Shown here: positions 24,384 to 33,976 of the stretch, one piece after another
How positions within the stretch are numbered: the stretch's first letter is position 1
How the letters are laid out: each line of letters starts with the position of its first letter
Source of the DNA: Komagataeibacter saccharivorans
GTDB lineage: Bacteria; Pseudomonadota; Alphaproteobacteria; Acetobacterales; Acetobacteraceae
Assembly (NCBI RefSeq): GCF_003207825.1
Contig: NZ_NKTY01000007.1
Location: 60,028 to 124,027, forward strand
Direction of reading: 5' to 3'
Length of the DNA: 64,000 nucleotides
The notes under the pieces: generated by a model
Databases searched by the model: none
What the model was told of the DNA's origin: nothing
The model's input: only the letters and a program-made list of their open reading frames with translations
Translations under genes and position numbers: made by a program

Positions 24384-25511
24384 ATGATGCGCTGGCTGGT
24401 CAATGTCGGTCTGTTATGCGTCAAGGAACTGCGCAGTCTGGTCCATGACCGCGTGCTGCTGGGGCTGATCGTATTCGCCTTCAGCGCTGGCGTGCTGCTG
24501 GTGGCCAATGGCGTGAAGGTTGAAGTCTCCAACGCCACGGTCGCCTTTATTGATGAAGACCAGTCCCCCCTGTCACGCAGCATGCGCGACAGGGTCCTGC
24601 CGCCCTATTTCAAGCCGCCGGTCATGGTGGACCGCGCCGGGGCGCTGCGGGGCATGGATGAAGGCGACTACATATTCGTGGTCGATATTCCCCCACGGTT
24701 CGAAGCCGACGTGCTGGCCGGTCGCACGCCCGCCGTGCAGATCCGGGTGGATGCGACCGCCATGACGCAGGCGGGGCTGGGCACGGCGTATCTGAACGAG
24801 ATCCTGCTCAACGCGGTGGCGGACATGCTGCATGCGCCATCCGTGGCCGATCAGGTGCCTTTCACGGCGCAGAGCCGCATCCGCTTCAATCCCAACAGTG
24901 AATCGAAGTGGTTCACCTCCGTCATGCAGATCGTGACCAACATCACCATCCTGTCCATCGTACTGGTGGGGGCCGCCGTGATCCGCGAGCGTGAACACGG
25001 CACGCTGGAGCACCTGCTGGTGATGCCGGTCACGGCCAGCGAGATCGCGGTCGCCAAGATCGTAACCAACGGTCTGGTCATTTTCGTCGGCGCCATGCTG
25101 TCACTGTGGCTGGTGGTGCATGTGTGGCTGGGGGTGCCGCTTGCGGGTTCGATCCTGCTGTTTGCGGTGTGTTCGCTCCTGTACCTGTTTTCGGCAACGG
25201 CGCTGGGCATCATGCTGGCGACGGTCGCCCCCACCATGCCGCAGTTCGGGCTGCTGGTGGTGCCGGTCTATGCGGTGGCTTACCTGCTGTCGGGGGCGGC
25301 GACGCCGGTGGAAAGCATGCCCGCCGCCATGCAGGTGGTGGTGCGCTTCCTGCCCACGACGCAGTTCGTCAACCTGTCGCAGGCCATCCTGTACCGGGGG
25401 GCCGGGCTGGGCGCGATCATGCTGCCGCTGCTCACCGTCAGTATTACGGGTATCGTTTTTCTTGTATTCGCGCTTGCGCGCTTCAGATCCATGTTGGCAA
25501 GGCAGGAATGA
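24384..25511 (+). CDS. ABC-2 type permease (YhhJ type)
   Basis: A 375-residue permease, almost the length of E. coli YhhJ. It has an N-terminal helix (LLGLIVFAFSAGVLLV), a large periplasmic domain, then five or six helices beginning ILSIVLVGAAVIREREHG; the motif EREHGTLEHLLVMPVT is the conserved ABC-2 coupling region. It starts 4 bases after the ABC fusion and its stop overlaps the outer-membrane-factor start (ATGA). It should pair with the permease part of the ABC fusion to form the transmembrane channel. Confidence 0.93.
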   Translation: MMRWLVNVGLLCVKELRSLVHDRVLLGLIVFAFSAGVLLVANGVKVEVSNATVAFIDEDQSPLSRSMRDRVLPPYFKPPVMVDRAGALRGMDEGDYIFVVDIPPRFEADVLAGRTPAVQIRVDATAMTQAGLGTAYLNEILLNAVADMLHAPSVADQVPFTAQSRIRFNPNSESKWFTSVMQIVTNITILSIVLVGAAVIREREHGTLEHLLVMPVTASEIAVAKIVTNGLVIFVGAMLSLWLVVHVWLGVPLAGSILLFAVCSLLYLFSATALGIMLATVAPTMPQFGLLVVPVYAVAYLLSGAATPVESMPAAMQVVVRFLPTTQFVNLSQAILYRGAGLGAIMLPLLTVSITGIVFLVFALARFRSMLARQE

Positions 25512-26944
25512 TGGGGAACAGATTGGCGCGGCTGGCCCGTATGGGGGGCATCGCGATGGCGGTCGGACTGGTGGCGGGATGTTCCCCGTTTCACACGCGT
25601 GCGCCCGCATCGCGTGTAACGGTACCGGCACGGTTCACGCAGGCACCGGCAACGGCGCAGCCCGCGACGGACCTGACGCGCTGGTGGGAGGCATGGCGTG
25701 ATCCGGGCCTGACGCAGGCGGTCGAGACGGCGCTTGCCGCCAGCCCGGACATCCGCATGGCGCGTGATCGCGTGCGTGAAGCCCGGGCGCTGCACACGGT
25801 GGCCCGGTCCGCGCTGTATCCCACAGTGGGGGCGACGGGTGACATGCTGGGTGGCGGCATGTACTGGCGCAATCCCGATAACCTGCCCGCCAATGATCCG
25901 GGTACGGACGGGCATCTGGCGGGTATCGGCGCATCGTGGGAACCGGACCTGTTCGGCGGCCGTCATGCCGATGTAAAAGCCGCCCGGGCGGGGATGCTGG
26001 CGCAGGAGGAATATTTCCACGGCGTGCAGATGGTCATCGCCGCCGATGCCGCGAATGACTACCTGCAGATCCGGGGCCTGCAACGCCAGATCGCCCTGAC
26101 CGATCAGGCTCTCGCCACGCTGGGGCAGTTGCGGGCTTACGGTCAGGCCCGCTTTACGGCGGGACAGGCCACGACGGCGGATGTGACCGCCATTGACCGC
26201 AGGCTGTCGGACCTGCGCGCGCGCCGCCCCATGCTGGTGGCACAGCTTGACCTTGTGCGCAGGCGGCTGGCTGTCCTGTCGGGACAGACGCCGGAAGGGC
26301 TGCCCGAACTGCCGCCCCCACCCGCGTTTTTCGTGCCTGCCCCACCTGCGGGCCAGATGCCTGATACCGTGCTGGAGCGCAGGCCGGACATCCGTGCGCG
26401 CCGCGATCAGGTGGATGCCGCGCTGAACCGGCTGAAAAGTGCGAAAACGGATCTGCTGCCCCGCTTCGGGCTTGAGTTTTTTGGCGGTGACGGGCGGCTG
26501 CGTTTTGATGGCATCCCCGGCATTTCCGGCACGGGTGGCCTGATCGCGCTGACGTCCTACCTGCCCATTTTCACCGCCAACCGCATACAGGCGCGCATCC
26601 ATGCCGCCGATGCCCGGCTGGATGCCGCCGTGGCCGGGTATGACCAGACCATCCTGCGTGCCCTGGCGGAGGTGGAGGACGGGTATGAAAACCGTCTGGC
26701 GCTGGATGGCCGCGATGTGGAACTGACCCGCGCCATGCGGCAGGCGGGGCAGGTTGCGCAGGAAATGGCCGGACTGTATGCCGGTGGGCAGCGCACGCTG
26801 GGCGATGTGCTTCAGGCGCGCGTGCAGGCGCTGGATGCGCAGGGCAGCGTGCTGGCCAATCAGGATGCCCGCACGGCGGCGACCATACAGCTTGCCCGCG
26901 CCCTTGGGGGGGGCTGGCAGCAGGCGACACCCGCCGCGCATTAG
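25508..26944 (+). CDS. NodT-family outer-membrane factor lipoprotein of the ABC exporter
   Basis: A 478-residue lipoprotein with signal LVAGCSPF (lipobox LVAGC) and two outer-membrane-efflux repeats; VLERRPDIRARRDQVDAALN opens the second half. It is translationally coupled to the permease gene by an ATGA overlap, with a second in-frame ATG at 25511 as an alternative start. Being in the same operon as an adaptor, two-ATPase fusion and permease makes it the dedicated exit duct of that pump, unlike the orphan channel at 3901. Confidence 0.93.
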   Translation: MMGNRLARLARMGGIAMAVGLVAGCSPFHTRAPASRVTVPARFTQAPATAQPATDLTRWWEAWRDPGLTQAVETALAASPDIRMARDRVREARALHTVARSALYPTVGATGDMLGGGMYWRNPDNLPANDPGTDGHLAGIGASWEPDLFGGRHADVKAARAGMLAQEEYFHGVQMVIAADAANDYLQIRGLQRQIALTDQALATLGQLRAYGQARFTAGQATTADVTAIDRRLSDLRARRPMLVAQLDLVRRRLAVLSGQTPEGLPELPPPPAFFVPAPPAGQMPDTVLERRPDIRARRDQVDAALNRLKSAKTDLLPRFGLEFFGGDGRLRFDGIPGISGTGGLIALTSYLPIFTANRIQARIHAADARLDAAVAGYDQTILRALAEVEDGYENRLALDGRDVELTRAMRQAGQVAQEMAGLYAGGQRTLGDVLQARVQALDAQGSVLANQDARTAATIQLARALGGGWQQATPAAH

Positions 26945-26974
26945 GGGTAGCCGCAGGAAAAGGGAAAAGCAGCG

Positions 26975-28324
26975 ATGTCGGTCGGAATGGCCCTGTTACT
27001 GGCTGTTGTGGCCATATGTGTCGTTGTTTTCCTGATCGAGCGGGTCAAGCTCAACCCTTTCCTGTCCCTGTTCATCGCGTCCGTCCTGCTGGGTTTTGCC
27101 GCGGGCATGCCCGCCACAAAGGTCGTGACATCGTTCGAGAGCGGGGCAGGGGAAGTGCTTGGCCAGATTGCCTCCGTCATCGCGCTGGGCACCATGCTGG
27201 GCAAGATGCTGGAAGTTTCGGGTGGCGCGGACCGTATTGCCATGACCGTAGTGTCACTGGCCGGGGCAAGGCGGCTGGACTGGGCCATGATGCTGATCGG
27301 GCTGCTGGTCGGGCTTTCGGTCTTCTTTACCGTCGGCTTCGTCATTCTGGTGCCGCTGGCCTTTTCCATCGCGCGGCAGACAAAAATGCCCGTCCTGCAT
27401 GTCGCCCTGCCGGTTACGGCGGCGCTATCGGTGGTGCAGGGCTACATGCCACCCCATCCCGGCACCATGTTTGCCGTTGCGGCCTATCATGCCGATGTGG
27501 GCCGCCTGATCTGGCTGGGCATGGTGGTCAGCGTGCCGGTGGCGATCATCGCGGGGCCGCTTTACACCCGTTTCATCGTGCCCCGCCTGCCTGCCGATGC
27601 AGGATCGGCGGTTGCGGGACAGCATGAGCGCGATGTGCCGCGCGATCCGGCCGCGCTGCCGGGTTTCGGGATCACGCTGTTTACCATCCTTGCCCCCATG
27701 GTGCTGATGCTGGCGGGATCGGCCGTGCGGTTCATGGGGCCGATGGCGGATGGCTGGGGCAGTGCGCTGCGTTTCGTGGGGGACGCCAATGTGGGGCTGG
27801 CGCTGGCGGCGCTCCTGTCCTTCTGGACGCTGGGGCTGCGGCGCGGGCTGTCGAAGGAAAAGATACTCGCCTGTTCCAATGAATGTCTTGGCCCGTTGGC
27901 CAGCCTGCTGCTGATGATCGGCGCGGGCGGCGGTTTTGGCGCGGAACTGATGGATAGCGGCATTTCGGATGCGATCGCGCGCGCGGCGGTGGACATGCAT
28001 GTTCCCCTGCTGCTGCTGTCATGGGGGCTGGCTGCGGGCATGCGGGTGGCTGTGGGGTCCGCCACCGTGGCCATGAGCACCACTGCCGGGATCGTCGCGC
28101 CGATCATGGCGCATGCCCATGGTGTCTCGCCTGAACTGCTGGTGCTGGCCACGGGGGCGGGCGCGGTCATGTTCGGCCCGATGAACGATTCCGGCTTCTG
28201 GCAGGTGCGCGATACGCTGGGCCTGAGTGTGACGCAGACCGTATGGACGTGGTCGGTTATCGAAACCCTGATCGGGGTCGCGGGACTGGGGATGTGCCTG
28301 ATTCTGGCATGGTGCGGGCTGTAG
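26975..28324 (+). CDS. GntP-family gluconate permease
   Basis: A 449-residue inner-membrane symporter with about 12 to 14 helices. Family landmarks include LNPFLSLFIASVLLGFAAGM near the start, ALGTMLGKMLEVSGGADRIA, and GYMPPHPGTMFAVAAYHADV in the middle, and MFGPMNDSGFWQVRDTLGLS near the end. GntP proteins take up gluconate or related sugar acids with protons, which fits an organism that oxidises glucose to gluconate outside the cell. It begins 30 bases after the exporter operon with its own GGAAAAGGGAAAAG ribosome region, so it may be read through or separate. Confidence 0.93.
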   Translation: MSVGMALLLAVVAICVVVFLIERVKLNPFLSLFIASVLLGFAAGMPATKVVTSFESGAGEVLGQIASVIALGTMLGKMLEVSGGADRIAMTVVSLAGARRLDWAMMLIGLLVGLSVFFTVGFVILVPLAFSIARQTKMPVLHVALPVTAALSVVQGYMPPHPGTMFAVAAYHADVGRLIWLGMVVSVPVAIIAGPLYTRFIVPRLPADAGSAVAGQHERDVPRDPAALPGFGITLFTILAPMVLMLAGSAVRFMGPMADGWGSALRFVGDANVGLALAALLSFWTLGLRRGLSKEKILACSNECLGPLASLLLMIGAGGGFGAELMDSGISDAIARAAVDMHVPLLLLSWGLAAGMRVAVGSATVAMSTTAGIVAPIMAHAHGVSPELLVLATGAGAVMFGPMNDSGFWQVRDTLGLSVTQTVWTWSVIETLIGVAGLGMCLILAWCGL

Positions 28325-28545
28325 GCGGAACCGGGCCGGGCGACCCGCTTAATCCTTCATCAACGCAAGGCAGGGTATGGTCTGCCCGTTCGACCGGGAT
28401 GCCTACGGAGTGGAAAGGCTCATATCCACAGGTGCGTGCATGGCGGAGAAAGAAAGGGGGAGTTTCAGCGTCACGCAGACATGACAGCACAAAGCGCCTG
28501 CCAGAGCGGGCAGTAGCGTGGATCAGTCATTCGAGGAAAAGTAGG

Positions 28546-28620
28546 TGGTGCCGACACTCGGAATTGAACCGAGGGCCTACTGATTACGAATCAGTTGCTC
28601 TACCCCTGAGCTATGTCGGC
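28546..28620 (-). tRNA. tRNA-Thr (anticodon CGT)
   Basis: Minus-strand cloverleaf. Acceptor arms GCCGACA/TGTCGGC pair fully, D-arm GCTC-AGGGGTA-GAGC, anticodon loop TTCGTAA (anticodon CGT, reads ACG), T-arm with GGTTCAATTCC, and encoded CCA at 28546-28548. It is the second threonine tRNA of the window. Confidence 0.97.
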
Positions 28621-28715
28621 AAACCTGTGGCGTCTGATAAACGATGGTCTGGCATGATGCAATATCTCAAATGCGGCATTCCCCATTTTAATTTGATCTA
28701 TATGCTAGAGATGGC

Positions 28716-30203
28716 ATGAGCATGTCATCCTCCTCCCCGCAGTTGCGCTGCGATGATGCCGGGTTGAATCCCGTCCGCCATGTGCGGATTATCGGCGGCC
28801 TGTCGGAATGTCCCGGCTGCGGGCTGTACCAGCGCATACCCGACCTGGAACCGGGGCAGCAGGCGTCATGCGTGCGCTGTGGGCAGAAACTGGCGCGCAG
28901 GCGGCGCACGGCCCCGCTGGCCGCCCCGCTGGCGTTCTGTATCAGTTCGGCCGCCTTCTATTTCGCGGCACTCGCCTCCTCGCTCATGACGCTGGATGTT
29001 TACGGCAGGCAGCGCACGGTCGACCTGCTGACCGGTCCGATGGAACTCATGCACGAAGGCTGGGGGGAAGCGGGCATCCTTGTCGGCGCGGTGACCATAC
29101 TGGCCCCGGCTGTGGCCATCGGCTTCATGTTCGCCATCCTGTATGCCGGGTCGCGCGCACAGTTGCCGGACTGGGGGCCACGCATCCTTGTCTGGTATGA
29201 CAAGCTGCGCCCCTGGTCGATGGTGGAGGTGTATATCCTTGGCATCTTCGTCGCCTATACCAAGCTGACGGACATGGCCCATGTCGATGTGGGGCCTGCG
29301 GTGTACCTGATCGGCGCGCTGATGCTGACCATGGCGGCCACGGATTCGACGCTGGATACGGAAATGATCTGGCGGCACCGCCGGATCGATTCCCTTACCC
29401 GCGCCGAAGGCGACCGGATGGTGGCGGTCGATTATACCCATATTGATGACATTCCCATGCCACCGGTGGACCATCTGGTGGCCTGTAGCGCCTGCGGGCT
29501 GGTGGGCGAGCTTGCGCACCCGGTGTCCAACCTGTCCTGCGTGGGGATCTGTCCACGCTGCGAACACAGGGTCTGGCGTCGTCTGCCGCAGACGCTGACG
29601 CGCACCACCGCCTTCCTGATCGCGGCCATCGTGTTCTACATTCCCGCCAACCTGTACCCGGTCATGACTTTCATGCGCATGGGCGGCGGTGGCGGGCATA
29701 CCATCATCGAAGGGGCGATCGAACTGTGGGTGGACGGCATGATCCCGCTTTCGCTGCTGGTGTTCTTCGCCTCCATCACCGTGCCCATGCTCAAGATCCT
29801 CAGTCTGGGGTGGATGATCGGGCAGACATGGCGGGGTGCGCGGGGTCATCTGGTCGCCCGCACGCGGCTGTTCCGTCTGGTCGACATGGTGGGCCGGTGG
29901 TCCATGATCGACGTGTTCATGATTTCCATTCTGGTCGCCGTCGTGCGTTTCAACGCGATGGCCAGCGTCACGGCCAATGCCGGGATGGTGGCGTTCGCCG
30001 CCGTTGTGGTGCTGACCCTGCTGGCGGCCTGGAGTTTCGACCCACGCATCATGTGGGATGCGGCAGGGCGCAACGGTCCCGTAACCGATGGCCTGCCGCC
30101 TGCCGTGCTGCGCGCGCGAAAAATGCGTGACGGCACTGCTGCTACATCTTCCCTTTCCCCGGTCGGCCCCGCGCCGGTCAGCATGGAGCCAGATCAGGCG
30201 TGA
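28716..30203 (+). CDS. pqiA: PqiA-family inner-membrane protein (intermembrane lipid transport)
   Basis: A 495-residue protein with two homologous halves, each with a zinc ribbon followed by four membrane helices: CPGCGLYQ/CVRCGQKL then helices, and CSACGLVG/CPRCEHR then helices, with the PqiA motif FYIPANLYPVMTF in the second half. PqiA anchors the PqiB tunnel that carries lipids across the periplasm. Its stop overlaps the pqiB start as GTGA. Two starts are possible (28716 and 28722). Confidence 0.94.
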   Translation: MSMSSSSPQLRCDDAGLNPVRHVRIIGGLSECPGCGLYQRIPDLEPGQQASCVRCGQKLARRRRTAPLAAPLAFCISSAAFYFAALASSLMTLDVYGRQRTVDLLTGPMELMHEGWGEAGILVGAVTILAPAVAIGFMFAILYAGSRAQLPDWGPRILVWYDKLRPWSMVEVYILGIFVAYTKLTDMAHVDVGPAVYLIGALMLTMAATDSTLDTEMIWRHRRIDSLTRAEGDRMVAVDYTHIDDIPMPPVDHLVACSACGLVGELAHPVSNLSCVGICPRCEHRVWRRLPQTLTRTTAFLIAAIVFYIPANLYPVMTFMRMGGGGGHTIIEGAIELWVDGMIPLSLLVFFASITVPMLKILSLGWMIGQTWRGARGHLVARTRLFRLVDMVGRWSMIDVFMISILVAVVRFNAMASVTANAGMVAFAAVVVLTLLAAWSFDPRIMWDAAGRNGPVTDGLPPAVLRARKMRDGTAATSSLSPVGPAPVSMEPDQA

Positions 30204-31864
30204 ACGACGATTTCCTTTCAAATGACCAGCAGGCCTCCCCGCCACAGGCCCGGACGCGGCGGTACCGTTTCTCGGTTGTCTGGCTGGTGCCGATCGTCGC
30301 TATCCTGATCGCGGGCTATCTGGGCTGGCGCGGGCTTACGGGCCGCGGGCCGCTGGTGGTCATAACCTTCGATACGGCGGACGGCCTGACCAGTGGCCAG
30401 ACCGAGGTGAAGAACAAGGCGGTTCCGCTGGGCACGGTTGATTCCATCCGGCTTAGCGACGACCTGCATCATGTGGAAGTCCGCGTGCGCATGACCTCGG
30501 CCGCGGGGCGCATGCTGACGGATCACGCCCGGTTCTGGGTGGTGCGTCCGCGCATCAACGGCGCCAGCATCACCGGGCTGGAGACCGTCATGTCCGGTGC
30601 CTATATCGCCATGGATGCGGGCGAACCGGGCGGACGCTACACGACGCATTTCACCGGGCTTGAAGCGCCGCCGGGGGTACGTTCGGACCAGCCGGGACAT
30701 ACCTATACGCTGACTACCCAGTCGCTTGGCTCACTGGGGCAGGGTGCGCCTATCTTCTTCCGTGATGTGGTGGTGGGTGAAGTGCTGGGCTACACCATGC
30801 CACCCGAAGGACGCGGGCCGATCCGGGTGCAGATTTTCATCCGCGCCCCGTATGACCATTACCTGCGCACCAATACACGGTTCTGGAACGTATCGGGCGT
30901 GCAGGTGGGCCTTGGTCCGGGTGGGCTGAAGGTCAAGCTCCAGTCGCTTCAGGCGCTGCTGTCCGGTGGTGTTGCCTTTGACCCGCCTGATGCGCGCAAT
31001 GAAAAGAATACCCTGCCTGTCAATCCGGGGGCCGACCCGGTCTTCCAGCTTTATGACAGTGCGGAAGAAGCCAACAGCGCCGGGTATCGCGAACGCATCC
31101 CGCTTGTAACCTATCTGACCAGTTCCGTATCCGGCCTGACCAAGGGCGGGCGGCTGACCATGTTCGGTATCCAGGTGGGCATGATCGATGATGTCCGGCT
31201 GCAGGTCGATCCCGCCACGGGCCGGGCGCATGTGCGGGTGGCCATGGAACTCCAGCCCGAACGCGTGCTGGATAATCAGGAAGTGCCGCCCGAAGCCATG
31301 ACCGGACTGCTGCGCATGCAGGTCGCGGCGGGGCTGCGGGCCACGGTGCAGAGCACCAGCATGCTGACCGGTGAATCCGAAATCGCGCTGACCTTCGTGA
31401 AGAATGCGTCACCGGAACAGATTTCGATGGAAGACAACGCCATTGTCCTGCCCGGACAGGCGGGCGGCATGGCCGGTATCATGGATTCGCTGTCGGTCAT
31501 AAGCGACAAGATCGCCGCGATGCCGCTGACGCAGGTTGGTGAAAACCTGAACAACCTGCTGGCCCATGCCGATGCACGCATCAACAGCCCCGATACGAAA
31601 CAGGCGCTGACGGCGCTGCGTGGTTCGCTTCAGAACCTTCAGGCCATATCGCATGACGCGCGCGCCCACATGCCGCAACTGCTCAATGGCATGGACAGCA
31701 CGCTGAAGAACGCGAATGCGGTTCTGTCCAGCTATGGCGGCGATACCGATTTCCATCGCAACCTGCAGCAGATGATGCTGCAGCTTAACGAGGCCGCGCG
31801 CTCGCTGCGCTTCCTGTCCGACTTCCTGACCCGCCATCCCTCGGCACTGATTACGGGACGATAA
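30200..31864 (+). CDS. pqiB: PqiB MCE-domain lipid-transport tunnel protein
   Basis: A 554-residue membrane-anchored protein. A single N-terminal helix (VVWLVPIVAILIAGYLGW) is followed by three MCE domains in tandem (VVITFDTADGLTSGQTEV; APIFFRDVVVGEVLGY; LTMFGIQVGMIDDVRL), then a long helical C-terminus that forms the hollow needle in the E. coli protein. GTG start coupled to pqiA. With PqiC it spans the periplasm between the two membranes. Confidence 0.95.
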   Translation: MNDDFLSNDQQASPPQARTRRYRFSVVWLVPIVAILIAGYLGWRGLTGRGPLVVITFDTADGLTSGQTEVKNKAVPLGTVDSIRLSDDLHHVEVRVRMTSAAGRMLTDHARFWVVRPRINGASITGLETVMSGAYIAMDAGEPGGRYTTHFTGLEAPPGVRSDQPGHTYTLTTQSLGSLGQGAPIFFRDVVVGEVLGYTMPPEGRGPIRVQIFIRAPYDHYLRTNTRFWNVSGVQVGLGPGGLKVKLQSLQALLSGGVAFDPPDARNEKNTLPVNPGADPVFQLYDSAEEANSAGYRERIPLVTYLTSSVSGLTKGGRLTMFGIQVGMIDDVRLQVDPATGRAHVRVAMELQPERVLDNQEVPPEAMTGLLRMQVAAGLRATVQSTSMLTGESEIALTFVKNASPEQISMEDNAIVLPGQAGGMAGIMDSLSVISDKIAAMPLTQVGENLNNLLAHADARINSPDTKQALTALRGSLQNLQAISHDARAHMPQLLNGMDSTLKNANAVLSSYGGDTDFHRNLQQMMLQLNEAARSLRFLSDFLTRHPSALITGR

Positions 31865-31867
31865 GAC

Positions 31868-32536
31868 ATGCAACGCCCCATCCGGCATTTCATACATTCC
31901 GCGCGGCATCATATGGCGGTGGGGGTCACCACCGCCTGTCTGCTGGCGCTGGGCGGTTGCGGGTCGTCCGATCCGACGCTGTATTCCCTTGCCCCCGTCG
32001 CCACCACGCAGCCGGTCATGGCTGTCGCAACGGTGCCCGATGTGATCGAGGTCCGCACCCCCGGCATTCCGCCGTCACTGGACCGGCAGAATATCGTGGG
32101 GGTGCAGGATGATTATTCCCTCTCCACCCTGCCTGCTGCGGCGTGGAGCGAACCGCTGGCGCCCATGGTGGGCCATGTGCTGGCAGCCGACCTGCAGCAG
32201 CGCCTGCCCGGACGGACCGTGTTTGCCCAGAACGATGCGACAAGCGTTCCCGCGCAGGCATTTGTGGAAGTCGAGATCAGCCGGTTTGCAAGGGATTCGG
32301 CGGGGCTGGTCCATCTGACCGGCAGCCTGTCCGTGCATCGGGCGGGCGATGCGGCGCAGGTCCTGTCCGTGCCGCTGGCCCTGACGGCCTCGCCCACGGG
32401 GGCTGGCACGCGCGCCATGGTCGCAGCACTGAGCCAGTTGACGGGGCAGGTGGCGGATATGGCGACGGAGCGGTTGCAGGCCCTTCCGCCCGCGCCATCC
32501 ACGGATACCCGCCCGCAGCCGCATCGTTCCCGATAA
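31868..32536 (+). CDS. pqiC: PqiC-family lipoprotein
   Basis: A 222-residue outer-membrane lipoprotein with lipobox LALGGC and the family opening YSLAPVATTQ. The domain contains VEVRTPGIPPSLDRQNIVG and YSLSTLPAAAWSEPLAPMVGH, matching the PqiC/YmbA (ABC-type transport auxiliary) family. It starts 3 bases after pqiB. PqiC is the outer-membrane receptor ring for the PqiB tunnel. A terminator hairpin lies about 55 bases downstream. Confidence 0.93.
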   Translation: MQRPIRHFIHSARHHMAVGVTTACLLALGGCGSSDPTLYSLAPVATTQPVMAVATVPDVIEVRTPGIPPSLDRQNIVGVQDDYSLSTLPAAAWSEPLAPMVGHVLAADLQQRLPGRTVFAQNDATSVPAQAFVEVEISRFARDSAGLVHLTGSLSVHRAGDAAQVLSVPLALTASPTGAGTRAMVAALSQLTGQVADMATERLQALPPAPSTDTRPQPHRSR

Positions 32537-32592
32537 GGCGCGTCGTTGTTGGGCCGGGGCAGGGATGCGCCGGTCCACCATCGGCAGGCAAT

Positions 32593-32617
32593 AAAAAAGG
32601 CACCCGAAGGTGCCTTT
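32593..32617 (-). terminator. Bidirectional terminator between pqiC and nusG
   Basis: A 9-base stem AAAGGCACC / GGTGCCTTT with a CGAA loop. The A run at 32593-32598 is a U-tract for the minus strand, so it ends secE-nusG transcripts; the TTT side also faces pqiC. Confidence 0.85.
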
Positions 32618-32639
32618 AATCAATTGGATATGGGAAGGA

Positions 32640-33170
32640 TCAGACCTTCTCGACCTGATTGTATTCCAGATCGACCGGCGTGGAGCGACCGAAGATGGAG
32701 ACGCTGACCTTCAGGCGGCCACGTTCCTCATCGACTTCCTCGATCGTGCCGTTAAAGGACGTGAACGGCCCGTCAGCCACGCGGATCTGCTCGCCCACCT
32801 CGAAGGTGACGGAGGGACGGACCCGTTCCACACCTTCCTGCGCCTGCTTCATGATCCGTTCGGCTTCCACCTTGGGGATGGGGGAAGGACGGGTCTTGCT
32901 GCCCAGGAAGCCGGTGACCTTGGGCGTATCCTTGACAAGGTGCCATGCCTCGTCGGTCAGTTCCATGTTGACCAGAACATAACCGGGGAAGAACTTGCGC
33001 TCCGCATTGACCTTCTGGCCACGGCGCACTTCCGTCACTTCTTCCGACGGGACAAGGATTTCACCAAAATGGTCAGCCAGCCCTTTCTGGGCCGCCTGTT
33101 CCGTAATGTGCTGGGCTATCTTTTTCTCGAAGCCCGAATAGACGTGGATGACATACCACCGCTTGGCCAT
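32640..33170 (-). CDS. nusG: Transcription antitermination factor NusG
   Basis: A 176-residue NusG. The N-terminal NGN domain starts [15 protein letters not shown] and includes [12 protein letters not shown]; the C-terminal KOW domain contains [18 protein letters not shown] and ends with [11 protein letters not shown]. It binds RNA polymerase and Rho and couples transcription to translation. It lies 8 bases after secE, the usual secE-nusG pair. Confidence 0.98.
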   Translation of the reverse strand: MAKRWYVIHVYSGFEKKIAQHITEQAAQKGLADHFGEILVPSEEVTEVRRGQKVNAERKFFPGYVLVNMELTDEAWHLVKDTPKVTGFLGSKTRPSPIPKVEAERIMKQAQEGVERVRPSVTFEVGEQIRVADGPFTSFNGTIEEVDEERGRLKVSVSIFGRSTPVDLEYNQVEKV

Positions 33171-33178
33171 GGCTGAAC

Positions 33179-33373
33179 TCAGCCTCCCAGTCCGAAGAGT
33201 TTCCGTACGCCAAGGCCGATCACCTCGTCGACGAGGAAGAAGAATACCGACGCAAGACCGGCCATGGCCAGCACCGCACCCGTTGTCATGAGGGTGGCGC
33301 GCCGCGTTGGCCAGGTAATCTTTCTGGCTTCGGCACGGACGTCTTCAACAAATTTCGCGGGACCGACCGACAC
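33179..33373 (-). CDS. secE: Protein translocase subunit SecE
   Basis: A 64-residue single-helix SecE of the short alphaproteobacterial kind: [18 protein letters not shown] is the amphipathic conserved part, then one membrane helix ([20 protein letters not shown]). The GTG start at 33373 was chosen because AGGAAGGG lies just upstream and the family begins here; upstream in-frame codons are not conserved SecE sequence. It stabilises SecY. It sits between tRNA-Trp and nusG, the common bacterial order. Confidence 0.95.
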   Translation of the reverse strand: MSVGPAKFVEDVRAEARKITWPTRRATLMTTGAVLAMAGLASVFFFLVDEVIGLGVRKLFGLGG

Positions 33374-33507
33374 GAAATACCCTTCCTGCAACGCCACGGC
33401 GCACCAACCGGAAATTTCCAGCCGATGCGGGGCCTTAGAACCGGTGCGGACCATTGTGGCCCGACCCATCGGGTGCCAGGCCGGAAGGGGAATGCCCGAC
33501 CGGAGAA

Positions 33508-33584
33508 TGGCAGGGGTGGAGGGTCTCGAACCCGCAACCTCCGGTTTTGGAGACCGGCGCTCTAGCCAATTGAGCTACACCCCT
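33508..33584 (-). tRNA. tRNA-Trp (anticodon CCA)
   Basis: Minus-strand cloverleaf: acceptor arms AGGGGTG/CACCCCT, D-arm with GCTCAATTGGCTAGAGC, anticodon stem CCGGT/ACCGG with loop CTCCAAA (anticodon CCA), T-arm GCGGGTTCGAGACC, discriminator G and encoded CCA. A -35-like TTGACT is on the same strand at 33697-33702. It precedes secE-nusG, a conserved order. Confidence 0.97.
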
Positions 33585-33762
33585 GCAAAGCCGCCTGCGA
33601 ATGCCCGAAACATGTGGTGCGGCTTGCGCCGCGCCGTTTCGGGTCGTCCATGCGAACCCGGCACAGGAAGCGGAAAAAAGTATGACTCGCGTCCAAAGTC
33701 AAGGGGGCATGAAGGAAAAAGAGAAGTTTTATGTGTTTGCGTCCCGCCGGTGGTTTATGGGC

Positions 33763-33792
33763 TTGCAAGGCAGGCGGCTGAAACGGTATAGG
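33763..33792 (+). promoter_or_regulatory. Probable sigma-70-type promoter of tRNA-Gly
   Basis: A -35-like TTGCAA (33763-33768) and -10-like TATAGG (33787-33792) separated by 18 bases, ending 16 bases before the mature tRNA-Gly 5' end, which leaves a short leader as expected. Confidence 0.5.
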
Positions 33793-33808
33793 TCGGGCAA
33801 CCTTATGA

Positions 33809-33882
33809 GCGGGCGTAGCATAGTGGTAATGCAGTAGCCTTCCAAGCTTCTGAGGAGGGTTCGATTCCCTTCGCCCGCTCCA
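33809..33882 (+). tRNA. tRNA-Gly (anticodon TCC)
   Basis: Plus-strand cloverleaf: acceptor arms GCGGGCG/CGCCCGC, anticodon loop CTTCCAA (anticodon TCC), T-arm AGGGTTCGATTCCCT and encoded CCA at 33880-33882. The anticodon stem GTAGC/GCTTC contains one T-T mismatch. It is divergent from tRNA-Trp. Confidence 0.96.
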
Positions 33883-33976
33883 TATCGCCCTGTATGAAAA
33901 ACTCTTCCAGTCATGGCTGGAATTTGGACGGTACCCGCCTTGTCGGGCAGTCCGGCACGGTCAGGGGCGATCCTTC

